Positions 1 through 7,116 of a stretch of DNA of 20,101 bases are shown in pieces. Numbering within the stretch: position 1 is the stretch's first letter; every line of letters starts with the position of its first letter. The stretch covers positions 1 to 20,101 of the forward strand of contig JAJZTO010000010.1 in assembly GCA_021848865.1 (NCBI GenBank). The letters are read 5' to 3'. The stretch is from Myxococcales bacterium. Its GTDB lineage: Bacteria > Myxococcota > Myxococcia > Myxococcales > Anaeromyxobacteraceae. Made by a program: the position numbers and the translations under genes. The notes beneath the pieces are model-generated. The model did no database searches, was not told the DNA's origin, and saw nothing but the letters and a program-made list of their open reading frames with translations.

Positions 1-1
1 C

Positions 2-1231
2 CTCATCCACGACGCCACGCCCGGCCTGAAGGAGCGGCTGGCGCAGGGGCCCATCACCGGCTACGTGGGCTTCGACCCCACCGCCGACTCGCTCCACGTC
101 GGCAACCTGGTCCCGGTGATGGGGCTCGCCTGGCTGCAGCGCTGCGGCGGCACCCCCATCGTCCTCGTCGGCGGCGGCACCGGCATGGTGGGCGACCCGA
201 GCGGCCGGCGCGGAGAGCGGCCGGTGCTCTCGGTGGAGCAGATCGACCACAACGCCGCGCGCATCCGCACCCAGCTGGAGCGCTTCGTCCGCTTCGACGG
301 CGCCAACGCCGCACGGGTGGTGAACAACGCCGACTGGCTGCGGCCGCTGGGCCTCATGGAGTTCCTGCGGGACGCCGGCAAGCACTTCACCGTGAACTAC
401 ATGCTGGCCAAGGACTCGGTGAAGAACCGGATGGAGACCGGCATCTCCTTCACCGAGTTCAGCTACATGCTGGTCCAGGCCTACGACTTCTGGCACCTGT
501 GGCGCACGCAGCGGTGCGAGCTGCAGATGGGCGGCAGCGACCAGTGGGGCAACATCACCGCCGGCACCGAGCTCATCGCGCGGCGCGAGGGGGCCGGCGC
601 CCACGGCCTGGTCTTCCCCCTGCTCACCAACGCCAGCGGCGCCAAGTTCGGCAAGAGCGAGCAGGGGAACGTCTGGCTCGACCCGGCCCGGACCTCCCCC
701 TACCAGTTCTTCCAGTTCTGGCTGCAGACCGACGACCGGGACGTGGAGCGGGTGCTGAAGACCTTCAGCTTCGAGCCGATGGAGCGCATCGCCGCGCTCC
801 TCGCCGAGCAGGCCGCCGACCCGGCCAGGCGCCCGGCGCAGCGCGCCCTCGCCGAGGAGATGACCGCCCGCATCCACGGGGAGGCGGCGGCCCGCGGGGT
901 GGTGGCGGCGAGCCGGCTGCTCTTCGGCGCCACCGACGTCCGCGGCGCCGGCGCCGAGGTCTTCGAGGTGCTGGCCCGGGAGATCCCCAGCGCGCCGCTG
1001 GCCCGCTCGGAGCTGGGCGCGCTCACGGCCGCCGACCTGCTGGTGAAGAGCGGCCTCGCCTCCTCCAAGGGGGACGCCCGCCGCGGCATCCAGGGCAAGG
1101 GCTTCTCCCTGAACGGCGCGCCGCTGGCCGCGGCCGAGGCCAGGCCCGGGGCCGGCGACCTGCTCTGCGGCCGCTACCTGCTGCTGCAGAAGGGGAAGAA
1201 GAGCTACGCGCTGCTGGTGGTCGAGGGCTGA
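2..1231 (+). CDS. tyrS: Tyrosyl-tRNA synthetase, 5' end cut by window edge
   Basis: Class I aminoacyl-tRNA synthetase that charges tRNA-Tyr with tyrosine in the cytoplasm. The frame is open from base 2, and the first visible residues (LIHDATPGLKERLAQGPITG) are already the N-terminal part of the family, so roughly 15-20 residues and the start codon lie outside the window; the GTG at 65 is internal. Visible signatures are the HIGH-type motif as HVGN in SLHVGNLVPVMG, the tyrosine-binding segments SYMLVQAYDF and QMGGSDQWGNI, and the KMSKS-type loop as KFGKS. The C-terminus (GLASSKGDARRGIQGKGF) is an S4-like RNA-binding domain. This is the bacterial TyrS type with a complete catalytic core and normal C-terminus. 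It converges on the ymdB/ygfA pair. Identification is secure; only the start is unseen. Confidence 0.96.
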   Translation, partial: LIHDATPGLKERLAQGPITGYVGFDPTADSLHVGNLVPVMGLAWLQRCGGTPIVLVGGGTGMVGDPSGRRGERPVLSVEQIDHNAARIRTQLERFVRFDGANAARVVNNADWLRPLGLMEFLRDAGKHFTVNYMLAKDSVKNRMETGISFTEFSYMLVQAYDFWHLWRTQRCELQMGGSDQWGNITAGTELIARREGAGAHGLVFPLLTNASGAKFGKSEQGNVWLDPARTSPYQFFQFWLQTDDRDVERVLKTFSFEPMERIAALLAEQAADPARRPAQRALAEEMTARIHGEAAARGVVAASRLLFGATDVRGAGAEVFEVLAREIPSAPLARSELGALTAADLLVKSGLASSKGDARRGIQGKGFSLNGAPLAAAEARPGAGDLLCGRYLLLQKGKKSYALLVVEG

Positions 1232-1272
1232 ACCGGCCGGCCGGGGACGAGCCCCGGCCCTCCAGGTTCGTA

Positions 1273-1310
1273 GGGCGGGCCCTTGTGGCCCGCCGGGCGG
1301 CGGAGCCGCC
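1273..1310. terminator. Tandem GC hairpins between convergent tyrS and ymdB
   Basis: Two perfect hairpins lie back to back in the 104-bp convergent gap: GGCGGGCC/GGCCCGCC (1274-1281 with 1287-1294, 5-nt loop) and GGCGGC/GCCGCC (1296-1301 with 1305-1310, 3-nt loop). Neither is followed by a U tract on either strand. They may act as a bidirectional terminator or as 3'-end protecting structures; the palindromic element could also be a dispersed repeat. Seen in sequence; the function is inferred from position. Confidence 0.45.
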
Positions 1311-1335
1311 GGACCCCAGCAGGCTGCCGCGCCGA

Positions 1336-2127
1336 TCAGTCCGGCAGCCGCTCCTGCACGCGCTCGATGGCGAGCGCCTTGCCGCTGGCCTCGTCGATCT
1401 CCACCAGCGCCCCCTGCAGGTGGACCTCGCGCCTGGCGGGCTCGAAGGCCATGGGACGCTGGGTGAGGAAGCGCTGCAGCACCAGCTCCTTCCGCACGCC
1501 GATGATCGAGTCCCAGGGGCCGCACATCCCCACGTCGGTGATGAAGGCGGTGCCGCCCGGGAGCACCCGGGCGTCGGCGGTCTGGACGTGGGTGTGGGTC
1601 CCGAGCACCGCCGACACCTTGCCGTCGAGGTAATGGCCCATGGCGTTCTTCTCGCTGGTGGCCTCGCAGTGCATGTCCACGAGGATGCAGCGCACCCCCT
1701 GGGCCCGCAGCGCCTCCACCTCGGCCAGCCCCACCGCGAAGGGGTCGTCCAGGTTCTTCATGAAGACCCGGCCCTCGAGGTTCACCACGCCGAGCCTGCG
1801 GCCGTCGGGCGTGGAGAGGACGGTGCTGCCGCGCCCGGGCGCGCCGCGCGGGTAGTTGGCGGGACGCAGCAGCCGCGCCTCCGGGGCCGAGAGGTAGGGG
1901 ACGATCTCGCGCTTGGCCCAGATGTGGTTGCCGCTGGTGAGCAGGTCCACCTCGGCCGCGAGCAGCTCGTCGGCCGTCTCCGGGGTCACGCCCACGCCGG
2001 AGGCGGAGTTCTCGGCGTTGGCCACCACCAGGTCCACGCCGCGACCGGCGATGAGCCGGGGGACGAGGCGCTTCACCGCGTCGCGGCCGGGCTTTCCGAA
2101 GACGTCGCCGAGGAAGAGGAGGCGCAT
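1336..2127 (-). CDS. ymdB: YmdB-family metallophosphoesterase (TIGR00282 type)
   Basis: Calcineurin-like dinuclear metal phosphodiesterase of 263 aa. Family members such as Bacillus subtilis YmdB hydrolyse 2',3'- and 3',5'-cyclic nucleotides and affect RNA levels and multicellular behaviour. The metal-ligand motifs are all present: GDVFGK with Asp8, NAEN with Glu39, SGNHIW with Asn67-His68, DMHCEATSEK with His153, and GTHTHVQTAD with His178 and His180. Length is normal for the family. The ATG at 2127 gives the standard MRLLFLGDVFGK start. It is 35 bp downstream of the ygfA stop on the same strand, so the two probably share a transcript. The exact substrate cannot be read from the sequence. 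Confidence 0.92.
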   Translation of the reverse strand: MRLLFLGDVFGKPGRDAVKRLVPRLIAGRGVDLVVANAENSASGVGVTPETADELLAAEVDLLTSGNHIWAKREIVPYLSAPEARLLRPANYPRGAPGRGSTVLSTPDGRRLGVVNLEGRVFMKNLDDPFAVGLAEVEALRAQGVRCILVDMHCEATSEKNAMGHYLDGKVSAVLGTHTHVQTADARVLPGGTAFITDVGMCGPWDSIIGVRKELVLQRFLTQRPMAFEPARREVHLQGALVEIDEASGKALAIERVQERLPD

Positions 2128-2162
2128 GGGGGGCGCATGGAAGCCCGGGGCCGGCCCGGCTG

Positions 2163-2753
2163 TCAACCGGCGGCCGGCCGGCCCGCGGGGCCGAGGAGCC
2201 GGGACTCGGTGGCCAGGAGGTCCACCGGCGCGTCGCCCGGCTCCGCCGGGACCGCCGGCACGACCTGCGCCTCGAAGGCCAGCCCCACCCGCAGGGCCCG
2301 GCCGCCGAGGGCCGGCAGGGTGGCGTCGTAGTAGCCGCCGCCCCGCCCCAGCCGGCGCAGGGAGGCGTCGAAGGCGACCCCGGGCACGCAGACCACGTCG
2401 ATGCGCTCGAACGGCACCTCGGGCGCGTCCGGGGGCGGCTGCCGGGTGGAGAAGGGTCCGGGCCGGAGCGCGGCGGGGGGGCAGGCGGCGAAGGCCAGGC
2501 GGCGCGTCCCCTCGACCAGCCGCGGCCAGGCGAGCTCCTTCCCCGCCGCCAGCGCCAGCCGCACCAGCTCGGCGGTGTCCAGCTCCGCGCCCATCGGGGC
2601 GTAGAGCGCCACCACCCGGGCCCGCGCGAAGGCGGGGAGCGCGGCGACGCGGAGGGCCGCCTCGCGCGAGCGCGCCGCCCGGTCCGCTTCCGGGATGGCC
2701 CGGCGCGCCGCCACCACCCGGGCGCGCAGCCGCTCCTTCTCGGTGTCCGTCAC
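2163..2753 (-). CDS. ygfA: 5-formyltetrahydrofolate cyclo-ligase
   Basis: ATP-dependent enzyme converting 5-formyl-THF to 5,10-methenyl-THF, returning the storage or inhibitory folate to the one-carbon pool; soluble, 196 aa, typical for the family. Diagnostic features are the N-terminal basic segment (EKERLRARVVAARR), the YAPMGAELDT segment, VCVPGVAFD, and the ATP/folate-site motif LGRGGGYYD (residues 135-143). The start is GTG at 2753, preceded on the minus strand by a GGACGG stretch; the nearest ATG (2760) is in a different frame. It sits immediately downstream of the 6S RNA, the same gene order as ssrS-ygfA in enterobacteria, which supports both calls. Confidence 0.9.
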   Translation of the reverse strand: MTDTEKERLRARVVAARRAIPEADRAARSREAALRVAALPAFARARVVALYAPMGAELDTAELVRLALAAGKELAWPRLVEGTRRLAFAACPPAALRPGPFSTRQPPPDAPEVPFERIDVVCVPGVAFDASLRRLGRGGGYYDATLPALGGRALRVGLAFEAQVVPAVPAEPGDAPVDLLATESRLLGPAGRPAAG

Positions 2754-2769
2754 GTTTCACCGTCCGTCG

Positions 2770-2936
2770 ACGTCGGGAAAAGAAAGAGCCCCCCGCGTGG
2801 GCCGTGTGGCTCGGTTGCTTGGACCTGTGTCACCACAGGTGGGGTACCCGATGAAACCGCTTTCCGTAGGCTTCTCCCTCGCTGCATGGGAGCTTGCGCA
2901 TGGAGGCGGTCAGGCACTCCTCTTTTTTCAAAGTCG
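2770..2936 (-). ncRNA. ssrS: 6S RNA
   Basis: RNA that mimics an open promoter and binds sigma-70 RNA polymerase holoenzyme. Read on the minus strand it has the family landmarks: a hairpin GCTCCC...GGGAGAAGC followed by CT (E. coli 6S has GCUCGG...CCGAGAAGCCU in the same place), then a 7-bp hairpin ACCTGTG-GTGA-CACAGGT (about 2827-2844) followed by CCAAGCAACC, matching the E. coli CACCUUGAACC...AAGGGUUACAGCC region. A weak closing stem is possible between GAAAAAAGAG (2920-2929) and CTCTTTCTTTTC (2777-2788). The location directly upstream of ygfA is the classical synteny. Ends are approximate (plus or minus 15 nt). Its length of about 165 nt is slightly shorter than the E. coli RNA. No convincing promoter was recognised. 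Confidence 0.8.
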
Positions 2937-3118
2937 GCCCAAACGACTCGAAGCCGAATCACGAACCCGGCAGGGGGCAAGCGGATGACGAGCGGTCAAA
3001 GAGCCACAAATCCACGAAATCACGAGGATTTCTACAAGCAGATCGTAGCCACGCCAGCGGGGAGAGTCAAGCCGGCCCGGCCGGAAGCGCACCGTCCCAG
3101 ATGAGTTAGGATGCCGGC
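2937..3118. other. Intergenic region between 6S RNA and the TPR gene
   Basis: A 182-bp divergent gap, distinctly AT-richer at 2990-3040 than its surroundings. It must hold the 6S promoter (minus) and the promoter of the TPR/kinase pair (plus), but I could not assign clear -35/-10 pairs. It contains an inverted repeat AAATCC (3008-3013) / GGATTT (3026-3031) with a 12-nt loop, a possible operator. Just before the plus-strand start, TTAGGA (3105-3110) is a plausible ribosome binding site 8 nt before GTG 3119. Confidence 0.4.
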
Positions 3119-3952
3119 GTGGCCGCGACACCTCGTCTTGCCATGCTGCTCGCGGCCCTCCTGCCCGCGGCGGCCGGGGCCTCGGGCAAGCCCCCGGAAG
3201 GCGAGTGGGATTCCCCGGTCGGCCGGGTGCGGATCGCCCGGGCCGGAGAGGGCTTCCGCGGCACCCTGGTCGCACCCGGGAAGGCCTGCGGCTTCCGGCC
3301 CGGCGAGGAGGTGCTGCGCGGCACGCTGGTCGACGACTCGCTCGCCGGCGAGCTGCGCGTCTGCCTCGCCGGACCGTCCTGCCCGGCGGAGGGCTGGTCG
3401 AGCGCGCTGCTGCTCGTCGGCCCGGAGCGGCTCGCCGGCGCCGTCCACGTCGCCGAGAAGGGCTGCGCCGGCCCCTTCGGCCGCAAGGGCGGCGTGACGC
3501 TGACGCGGGCGCGCCGCGCCCGGGCCGCCTCCCGCCCCGGCCCGTCGCCCGACGCGCGCGCCCGGGCCCGGAAGCTCCTGCGCGACGGCGCGGCCTGGCT
3601 GCGGGAGGGGAACTTCGAGCGGGCGCGCGAGCGCTTCCTCGAGGCGATCGAGGCCGACGCCGCCGTCCCCGAGGCCTACAACGGCGTCGGCGTCACCTAC
3701 CGGATGCGCAACGACCTGCCGGCGGCGCTCGGCTGGTACAAGAAGGCGCTGGCGGTGGACCCGGACTTCGGCGACGCCTACTACAACATGGCCTGCGTCT
3801 ACGCCCTGCGGGGCGAGCGGACCCTGGCGCTGCGCTACCTCCAGATCGCCGCCATGAACGGCTACGCCACCGCCGAGGGGGTGGACGGGGACGCCGACCT
3901 GGCCTCGCTGCGCGGCACGCGCGAGTACCGCGCCCTCCGGGACCGGATGTGA
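3119..3952 (+). CDS. Secreted TPR-repeat protein
   Basis: 277-aa protein with a hydrophobic N-terminal signal sequence (MAATPRLAMLLAALLPAAAG), so it is probably exported to the periplasm; an ATG at 3143 would also leave a signal-like N-terminus. Residues 27-130 form a small beta-rich domain with four cysteines (57, 82, 88, 116), vaguely like the DUF2147 fold, possibly disulfide-bonded; I do not recognise it firmly. Residues 150-253 carry about three tetratricopeptide repeats (for example NFERARERFLEAIEADAAVP and AYYNMACVYALRGERTLALR), a protein-protein interaction scaffold. The gene's last codons overlap the GTG start of the next gene, a Ser/Thr kinase, implying translational coupling. Function beyond scaffolding is unknown; a partner or input to the kinase pathway is inference, since the signal peptide would place it across the membrane from the soluble kinase. 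Confidence 0.8.
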   Translation: MAATPRLAMLLAALLPAAAGASGKPPEGEWDSPVGRVRIARAGEGFRGTLVAPGKACGFRPGEEVLRGTLVDDSLAGELRVCLAGPSCPAEGWSSALLLVGPERLAGAVHVAEKGCAGPFGRKGGVTLTRARRARAASRPGPSPDARARARKLLRDGAAWLREGNFERARERFLEAIEADAAVPEAYNGVGVTYRMRNDLPAALGWYKKALAVDPDFGDAYYNMACVYALRGERTLALRYLQIAAMNGYATAEGVDGDADLASLRGTREYRALRDRM

Positions 3953-4857
3953 GCGCCCCGCGCCGGATCCCCGGCTACGAGATCGAGGGGCTGCTCGGCC
4001 GCGGCGGCATGGCCGAGGTCTTCAAGGGGCGCGCCCTGAACCCGCCGCGCGCGGGCTGGCCGGTGGCCCTGAAGATGCTCCTGCCCGAGGTGGCCCGGGA
4101 CCCGGAGCAGGTCCGCCTCTTCGGGCGCGAGGCGATGACCACCAGCCGCCTGCGCCACCCGCACATCGTCGAGATCTACGACGCCGGGATGGCCGAGGAC
4201 GGCCCCTACATCGCGATGGAGTACGTGGACGGCCGGAACCTGCGCCAGATCCTCTCGCGCTGCGCCGCCCGGAAGATCCAGCTCCCGGTGGACTTCGCCG
4301 CCTACCTGGCCCACGTGCTGGCCCAGGCGCTGGACCACGCCCACCGCGCCCGCGACTTCCGCGGCCAGCCGCTGGGCATCGTCCACTGCGACGTCTCCCC
4401 GCAGAACGTCTTCATCTCCCGGCTCGGCGAGGTGAAGCTCGGCGACTTCGGCGTGGCCCGGGCGGTGGGGGAGGGGAAGGGCCAGGCCATCTTCGGCAAG
4501 GTGCGCTACCTGGCGCCGGAGCAGCTGCGCGGCGAGCCGGTCAGCCCCATGACCGACGTCTTCGCGCTGGGGGCGCTCTTCTACGAGCTGCTGGTGAACC
4601 AGCCGGCCTTCGCGGGCGACGATCCCTCCACGGTGGCCCGCGCCATCCTCTCCGGCCAGCGGCGCGCCCCCTCCAGCCTGCGCCCCGAGGTCCCCTTCGA
4701 GCTGGACGAGCTGGTGCTGCGGGCCCTCGGGCCCCACGACCGCATCACCGCGGCGGGGGAGTTCGCCTCGCTGCTCGAGGGGCGCTACGACCCGAACGTC
4801 GGCACCGAGCTGGCCATCGCCGCGGTGGTGCGGGGGCTGTTCGGCGCCGAGGGCTGA
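3949..4857 (+). CDS. Soluble Ser/Thr protein kinase, non-RD type
   Basis: 302-aa eukaryote-like (Hanks-type) kinase domain with almost nothing else: no transmembrane helix, PASTA or other sensor. Visible elements are the Gly-rich loop GRGGMAEVFKG (17-27), Lys42 in VALKM, Glu61, the hinge EYVDG, the catalytic loop HCDVSPQN with Asp148 and Asn153, DFG at 166-168 and APE at 189-191. The usual HRD arginine is Cys147, making it a non-RD kinase, and the activation loop between DFG and APE (VARAVGEGKGQAIFGKVRYL) contains no Ser or Thr. All ATP and metal ligands are present, so activity is expected. The start is GTG 3949, overlapping the TPR gene stop in GTGA; no other start fits the Gly-loop spacing. 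It converges on the cysteine desulfurase gene 22 bp away. Targets are unknown. Confidence 0.92.
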   Translation: MSAPRRIPGYEIEGLLGRGGMAEVFKGRALNPPRAGWPVALKMLLPEVARDPEQVRLFGREAMTTSRLRHPHIVEIYDAGMAEDGPYIAMEYVDGRNLRQILSRCAARKIQLPVDFAAYLAHVLAQALDHAHRARDFRGQPLGIVHCDVSPQNVFISRLGEVKLGDFGVARAVGEGKGQAIFGKVRYLAPEQLRGEPVSPMTDVFALGALFYELLVNQPAFAGDDPSTVARAILSGQRRAPSSLRPEVPFELDELVLRALGPHDRITAAGEFASLLEGRYDPNVGTELAIAAVVRGLFGAEG

Positions 4858-4879
4858 GGGCCGGCGGCCTCGCCCGTCG

Positions 4880-6019
4880 CTAGGCGGGGATCGCCGCCCG
4901 GACCCGGGCGACGAGCGGCGGCAGGATCTCCAGCGCCCGCTCCACCTCGTCCGCGGTCGAGCACCAGCCGAGCGAGAGCCGCAGCGTGCCGCGGGCCTCG
5001 GCCGGGTCGAGCCCCATGGCCGAGAGGACGTGGGAGGGCTTGGTCGAGCCCGAGGTGCAGGCCGCGCCGGCGCTGGCGCAGAGCCCCTCGAGATCGGCCG
5101 CCATGAGCAGCGCCTCGCCGTCGGCGCCGGGGAAGGTGATCGACGCCGTGGTCGGGAGCCGCGGCGCGCCGGCGCCGTTCACCCGCGCCCCGGGCACGGC
5201 CGCGAGCAGCCCCGCCTCCAGCCGGTCGCGGAGCCGCCCGACGCGGGCCATCTCCTCGTCGCGCCGGGCGCCGGCCGCCTCCAGGGCCGCGCCCAGGCCG
5301 GCGAGGCCGGGGAGGTTCTCGGTCCCGGCGCGCCGGCCCCGCTCCTGGTGGCCGCCCAGGACCGGCTGGAGCGGCGTGCCGTCGCGCACCCAGAGGGCGC
5401 CGGCGCCGCGCGGCCCGCCCAGCTTCTGGCCGGAGAGGGCGAGGAGGTCCGCGCCCAGGGTGCGCACGTCCACCGGGATCTTCCCCACCGCCTGGACCGC
5501 GTCGCAGAAGGTGAGCGCCCCGGCGTTCCGCGCGATGGCGGCGAGCTCGCCGGCCGGGGAGAGCACCCCGGTCTCGTTGTTGGCGAGCATCGCGCAGACC
5601 AGCGCGGTCCGCTCCGAGACGGCGGCGCGGGCCGCGTCGAGGTCGGGGAGCCCCCGGCGGTCCACCGGGATCGTCCGCACCGGGACGCCACCCCGGGCGA
5701 GCAGCGCGGCCAGGTCGCGCACGCAGGGGTGCTCCACCGCCGTCACCACCAGCTCGCGGCGGCCCGGCGGCGCGGCGGCGAGCGCGCCGCGGAGGGCGAG
5801 CGCGGCCGCCTCGGTGGCGCCGGCGGTGAAGACGATCTCGGAGGGGCGGGCGGAGAGGGCGGCGGCGGCGCGGGCCCGGGCGGCGTCGAGGAGGTCGCGG
5901 GCGGCGCGGCCGGCGGCGTGGATCGACGACGGGTTCCCGTGCACCCGCAGGGCCGCCTCCACCGCGGCCACCGCCTCGGGCCGCATGGGGGTGATGGCGT
6001 TGTGGTCGAGGTAGATCAC
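4880..6019 (-). CDS. Cysteine desulfurase (NifS/IscS family)
   Basis: PLP enzyme that takes sulfur from cysteine as a persulfide for Fe-S clusters, thio-modified tRNA or cofactors; cytosolic, 379 aa. Motifs: YLDHNAITPM near the N-terminus, VEHPCV with the cofactor-stacking His97, MLANNETGVLSP, FCDAVQ with Asp173 and Gln176, PLP lysine Lys199 in LSGQKLGGPRGAG, RAGTEN, and the persulfide cysteine Cys321 in AACTSGSTKPSHVL. The residue before the PLP lysine is Gln, where most homologues have His (SxHK). The GTG start at 6019 overlaps the stop of the DHH gene (GTGA). No iscU, iscR or tRNA thiolase gene is adjacent, so the sulfur acceptor cannot be named; I leave the symbol blank because nifS, iscS and other paralogues cannot be told apart. 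Confidence 0.92.
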   Translation of the reverse strand: MIYLDHNAITPMRPEAVAAVEAALRVHGNPSSIHAAGRAARDLLDAARARAAAALSARPSEIVFTAGATEAAALALRGALAAAPPGRRELVVTAVEHPCVRDLAALLARGGVPVRTIPVDRRGLPDLDAARAAVSERTALVCAMLANNETGVLSPAGELAAIARNAGALTFCDAVQAVGKIPVDVRTLGADLLALSGQKLGGPRGAGALWVRDGTPLQPVLGGHQERGRRAGTENLPGLAGLGAALEAAGARRDEEMARVGRLRDRLEAGLLAAVPGARVNGAGAPRLPTTASITFPGADGEALLMAADLEGLCASAGAACTSGSTKPSHVLSAMGLDPAEARGTLRLSLGWCSTADEVERALEILPPLVARVRAAIPA

Positions 6020-7116
6020 ACCAGCTTCCGGGGGCGGCGCGTCCGCGCGCCGAACTCCGCCAGGAAGCGCTGCACCAGCTCCTGGCGCAGCCGGGCCCGG
6101 GCCGCGGGCGCCAGGCCGCGCAGGGGGATGCGGGCGCCGGCCATCGAGCCGTGGCCGCCGGCGACGCCGCCCTTCTCCTCGATGACCTCGCGGATGAGCC
6201 GGCCGGCGTTCATGCGGCGGTCGCCGACCCGCAGCGAGAAGTAGAGCTGGTCCTCGTAGGTGCCGAAGGCCAGCGACCACTTCACCCGGTCCAGGAACAG
6301 GAAGCGCTCCGCCACCTCGGCCACCACGTCGGGGGCGTAGATCTCCCCGAGGTCGCAGACCACCGCGTGGCCGTACTGCCGGGCCCGCTCGATGGCGGTG
6401 TGCAGCAGCCGGAAGTGGGCGGCCGGCAGGCGCGGGTGCTCCACCTCCACCAGCGCCTCCTTGTCCACCATGGGGAAGAGCCAGAGGTAGGTCTCGACGT
6501 CCTGGGGCGTGGTCTCGCGCCCGAGGTCCCGGGTGTCGGCCTTGATGCCGTAGTACAGGGCGGTGGCCAGCGCCGGCGGGATGGAGAGGCCGCTCTCCCG
6601 GAAGTAGTTGGCGAGCAGCGTCGAGGTCGAGCCCATGTGGCCGCCGACGTCGGCCACCGGGACCAGCCGGGTCTCGGGGCGGGGCGGGTGGTGGTCGATG
6701 ACCACGTCCGGGAAGATCCGCGCCGGCAGGGAGTGGTTCCCCTGCTCCGGCTGGGTGTCGACCATGCACACCAGGTCGTGCTCGTCGAAGACCACCCGCG
6801 AGACCGGGACCACCGGGAGCTTCAGCACCCGGATCAGGGCGCGGTTCTCGGCGCGGCCGACGATGCCGCCGTAGGCCACCACCGCCTCGACGCCGGCGAG
6901 CCGCTCCAGCAGGTGGGCCAGCGCCACCGCCGAGGCCAGGGCGTCGGGGTCCGGGTTGTCGTGGGTGAGCACCAGGGCGCGCCGGTGGCCGCGGGCGTGC
7001 GCCAGCAGCCGCCGCAGCTTCGCCGCCACGCCGTCGGCCTCGCCGGGGAGGTGGCGGCGGGGAGGACGCAGGGCGCGCGGGCGCGCCGGTCCGGCGATGC
7101 GGAGGGCGGACTTCAT
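6016..7116 (-). CDS. DHH-family phosphoesterase (NrnA/RecJ-like)
   Basis: 366-aa metal-dependent phosphoesterase of the DHH superfamily. Family members degrade short oligoribonucleotides, pAp or linear/cyclic dinucleotides, or act as exonucleases. Motif I is LTHDNPDPDALAS (Asp53, Asp56, Asp58), motif II CMVDTQ (Asp120), motif III VIDHHPP (Asp141-His142-His143), and the segment GSTSTLLANYF follows. The C-terminal DHHA1-type substrate domain ends with GGVAGGHGSMAGARIP. There are no CBS, PAS or membrane segments, so it resembles cytosolic NrnA rather than GdpP. It starts at ATG 7116, overlapping the nfo stop in ATGA, and its own stop overlaps the cysteine desulfurase start, so all three are coupled. 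The first 25 residues are basic and poorly conserved-looking, so a later start is possible. Substrate unknown. Confidence 0.88.
   Translation of the reverse strand: MKSALRIAGPARPRALRPPRRHLPGEADGVAAKLRRLLAHARGHRRALVLTHDNPDPDALASAVALAHLLERLAGVEAVVAYGGIVGRAENRALIRVLKLPVVPVSRVVFDEHDLVCMVDTQPEQGNHSLPARIFPDVVIDHHPPRPETRLVPVADVGGHMGSTSTLLANYFRESGLSIPPALATALYYGIKADTRDLGRETTPQDVETYLWLFPMVDKEALVEVEHPRLPAAHFRLLHTAIERARQYGHAVVCDLGEIYAPDVVAEVAERFLFLDRVKWSLAFGTYEDQLYFSLRVGDRRMNAGRLIREVIEEKGGVAGGHGSMAGARIPLRGLAPAARARLRQELVQRFLAEFGARTRRPRKLV

Noticed and set aside
499..2331. A 610-codon plus-strand open frame across tyrS and ymdB
   Set aside because: Crosses two convergent real genes with complete motifs; its Arg/Ala/Gly/Pro-rich translation has no recognisable domain.
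3008..3031. Inverted repeat AAATCC/GGATTT as a terminator
   Set aside because: Stem only 6 bp with a 12-nt loop, weak pairing, and it sits between divergent transcripts where no gene ends.
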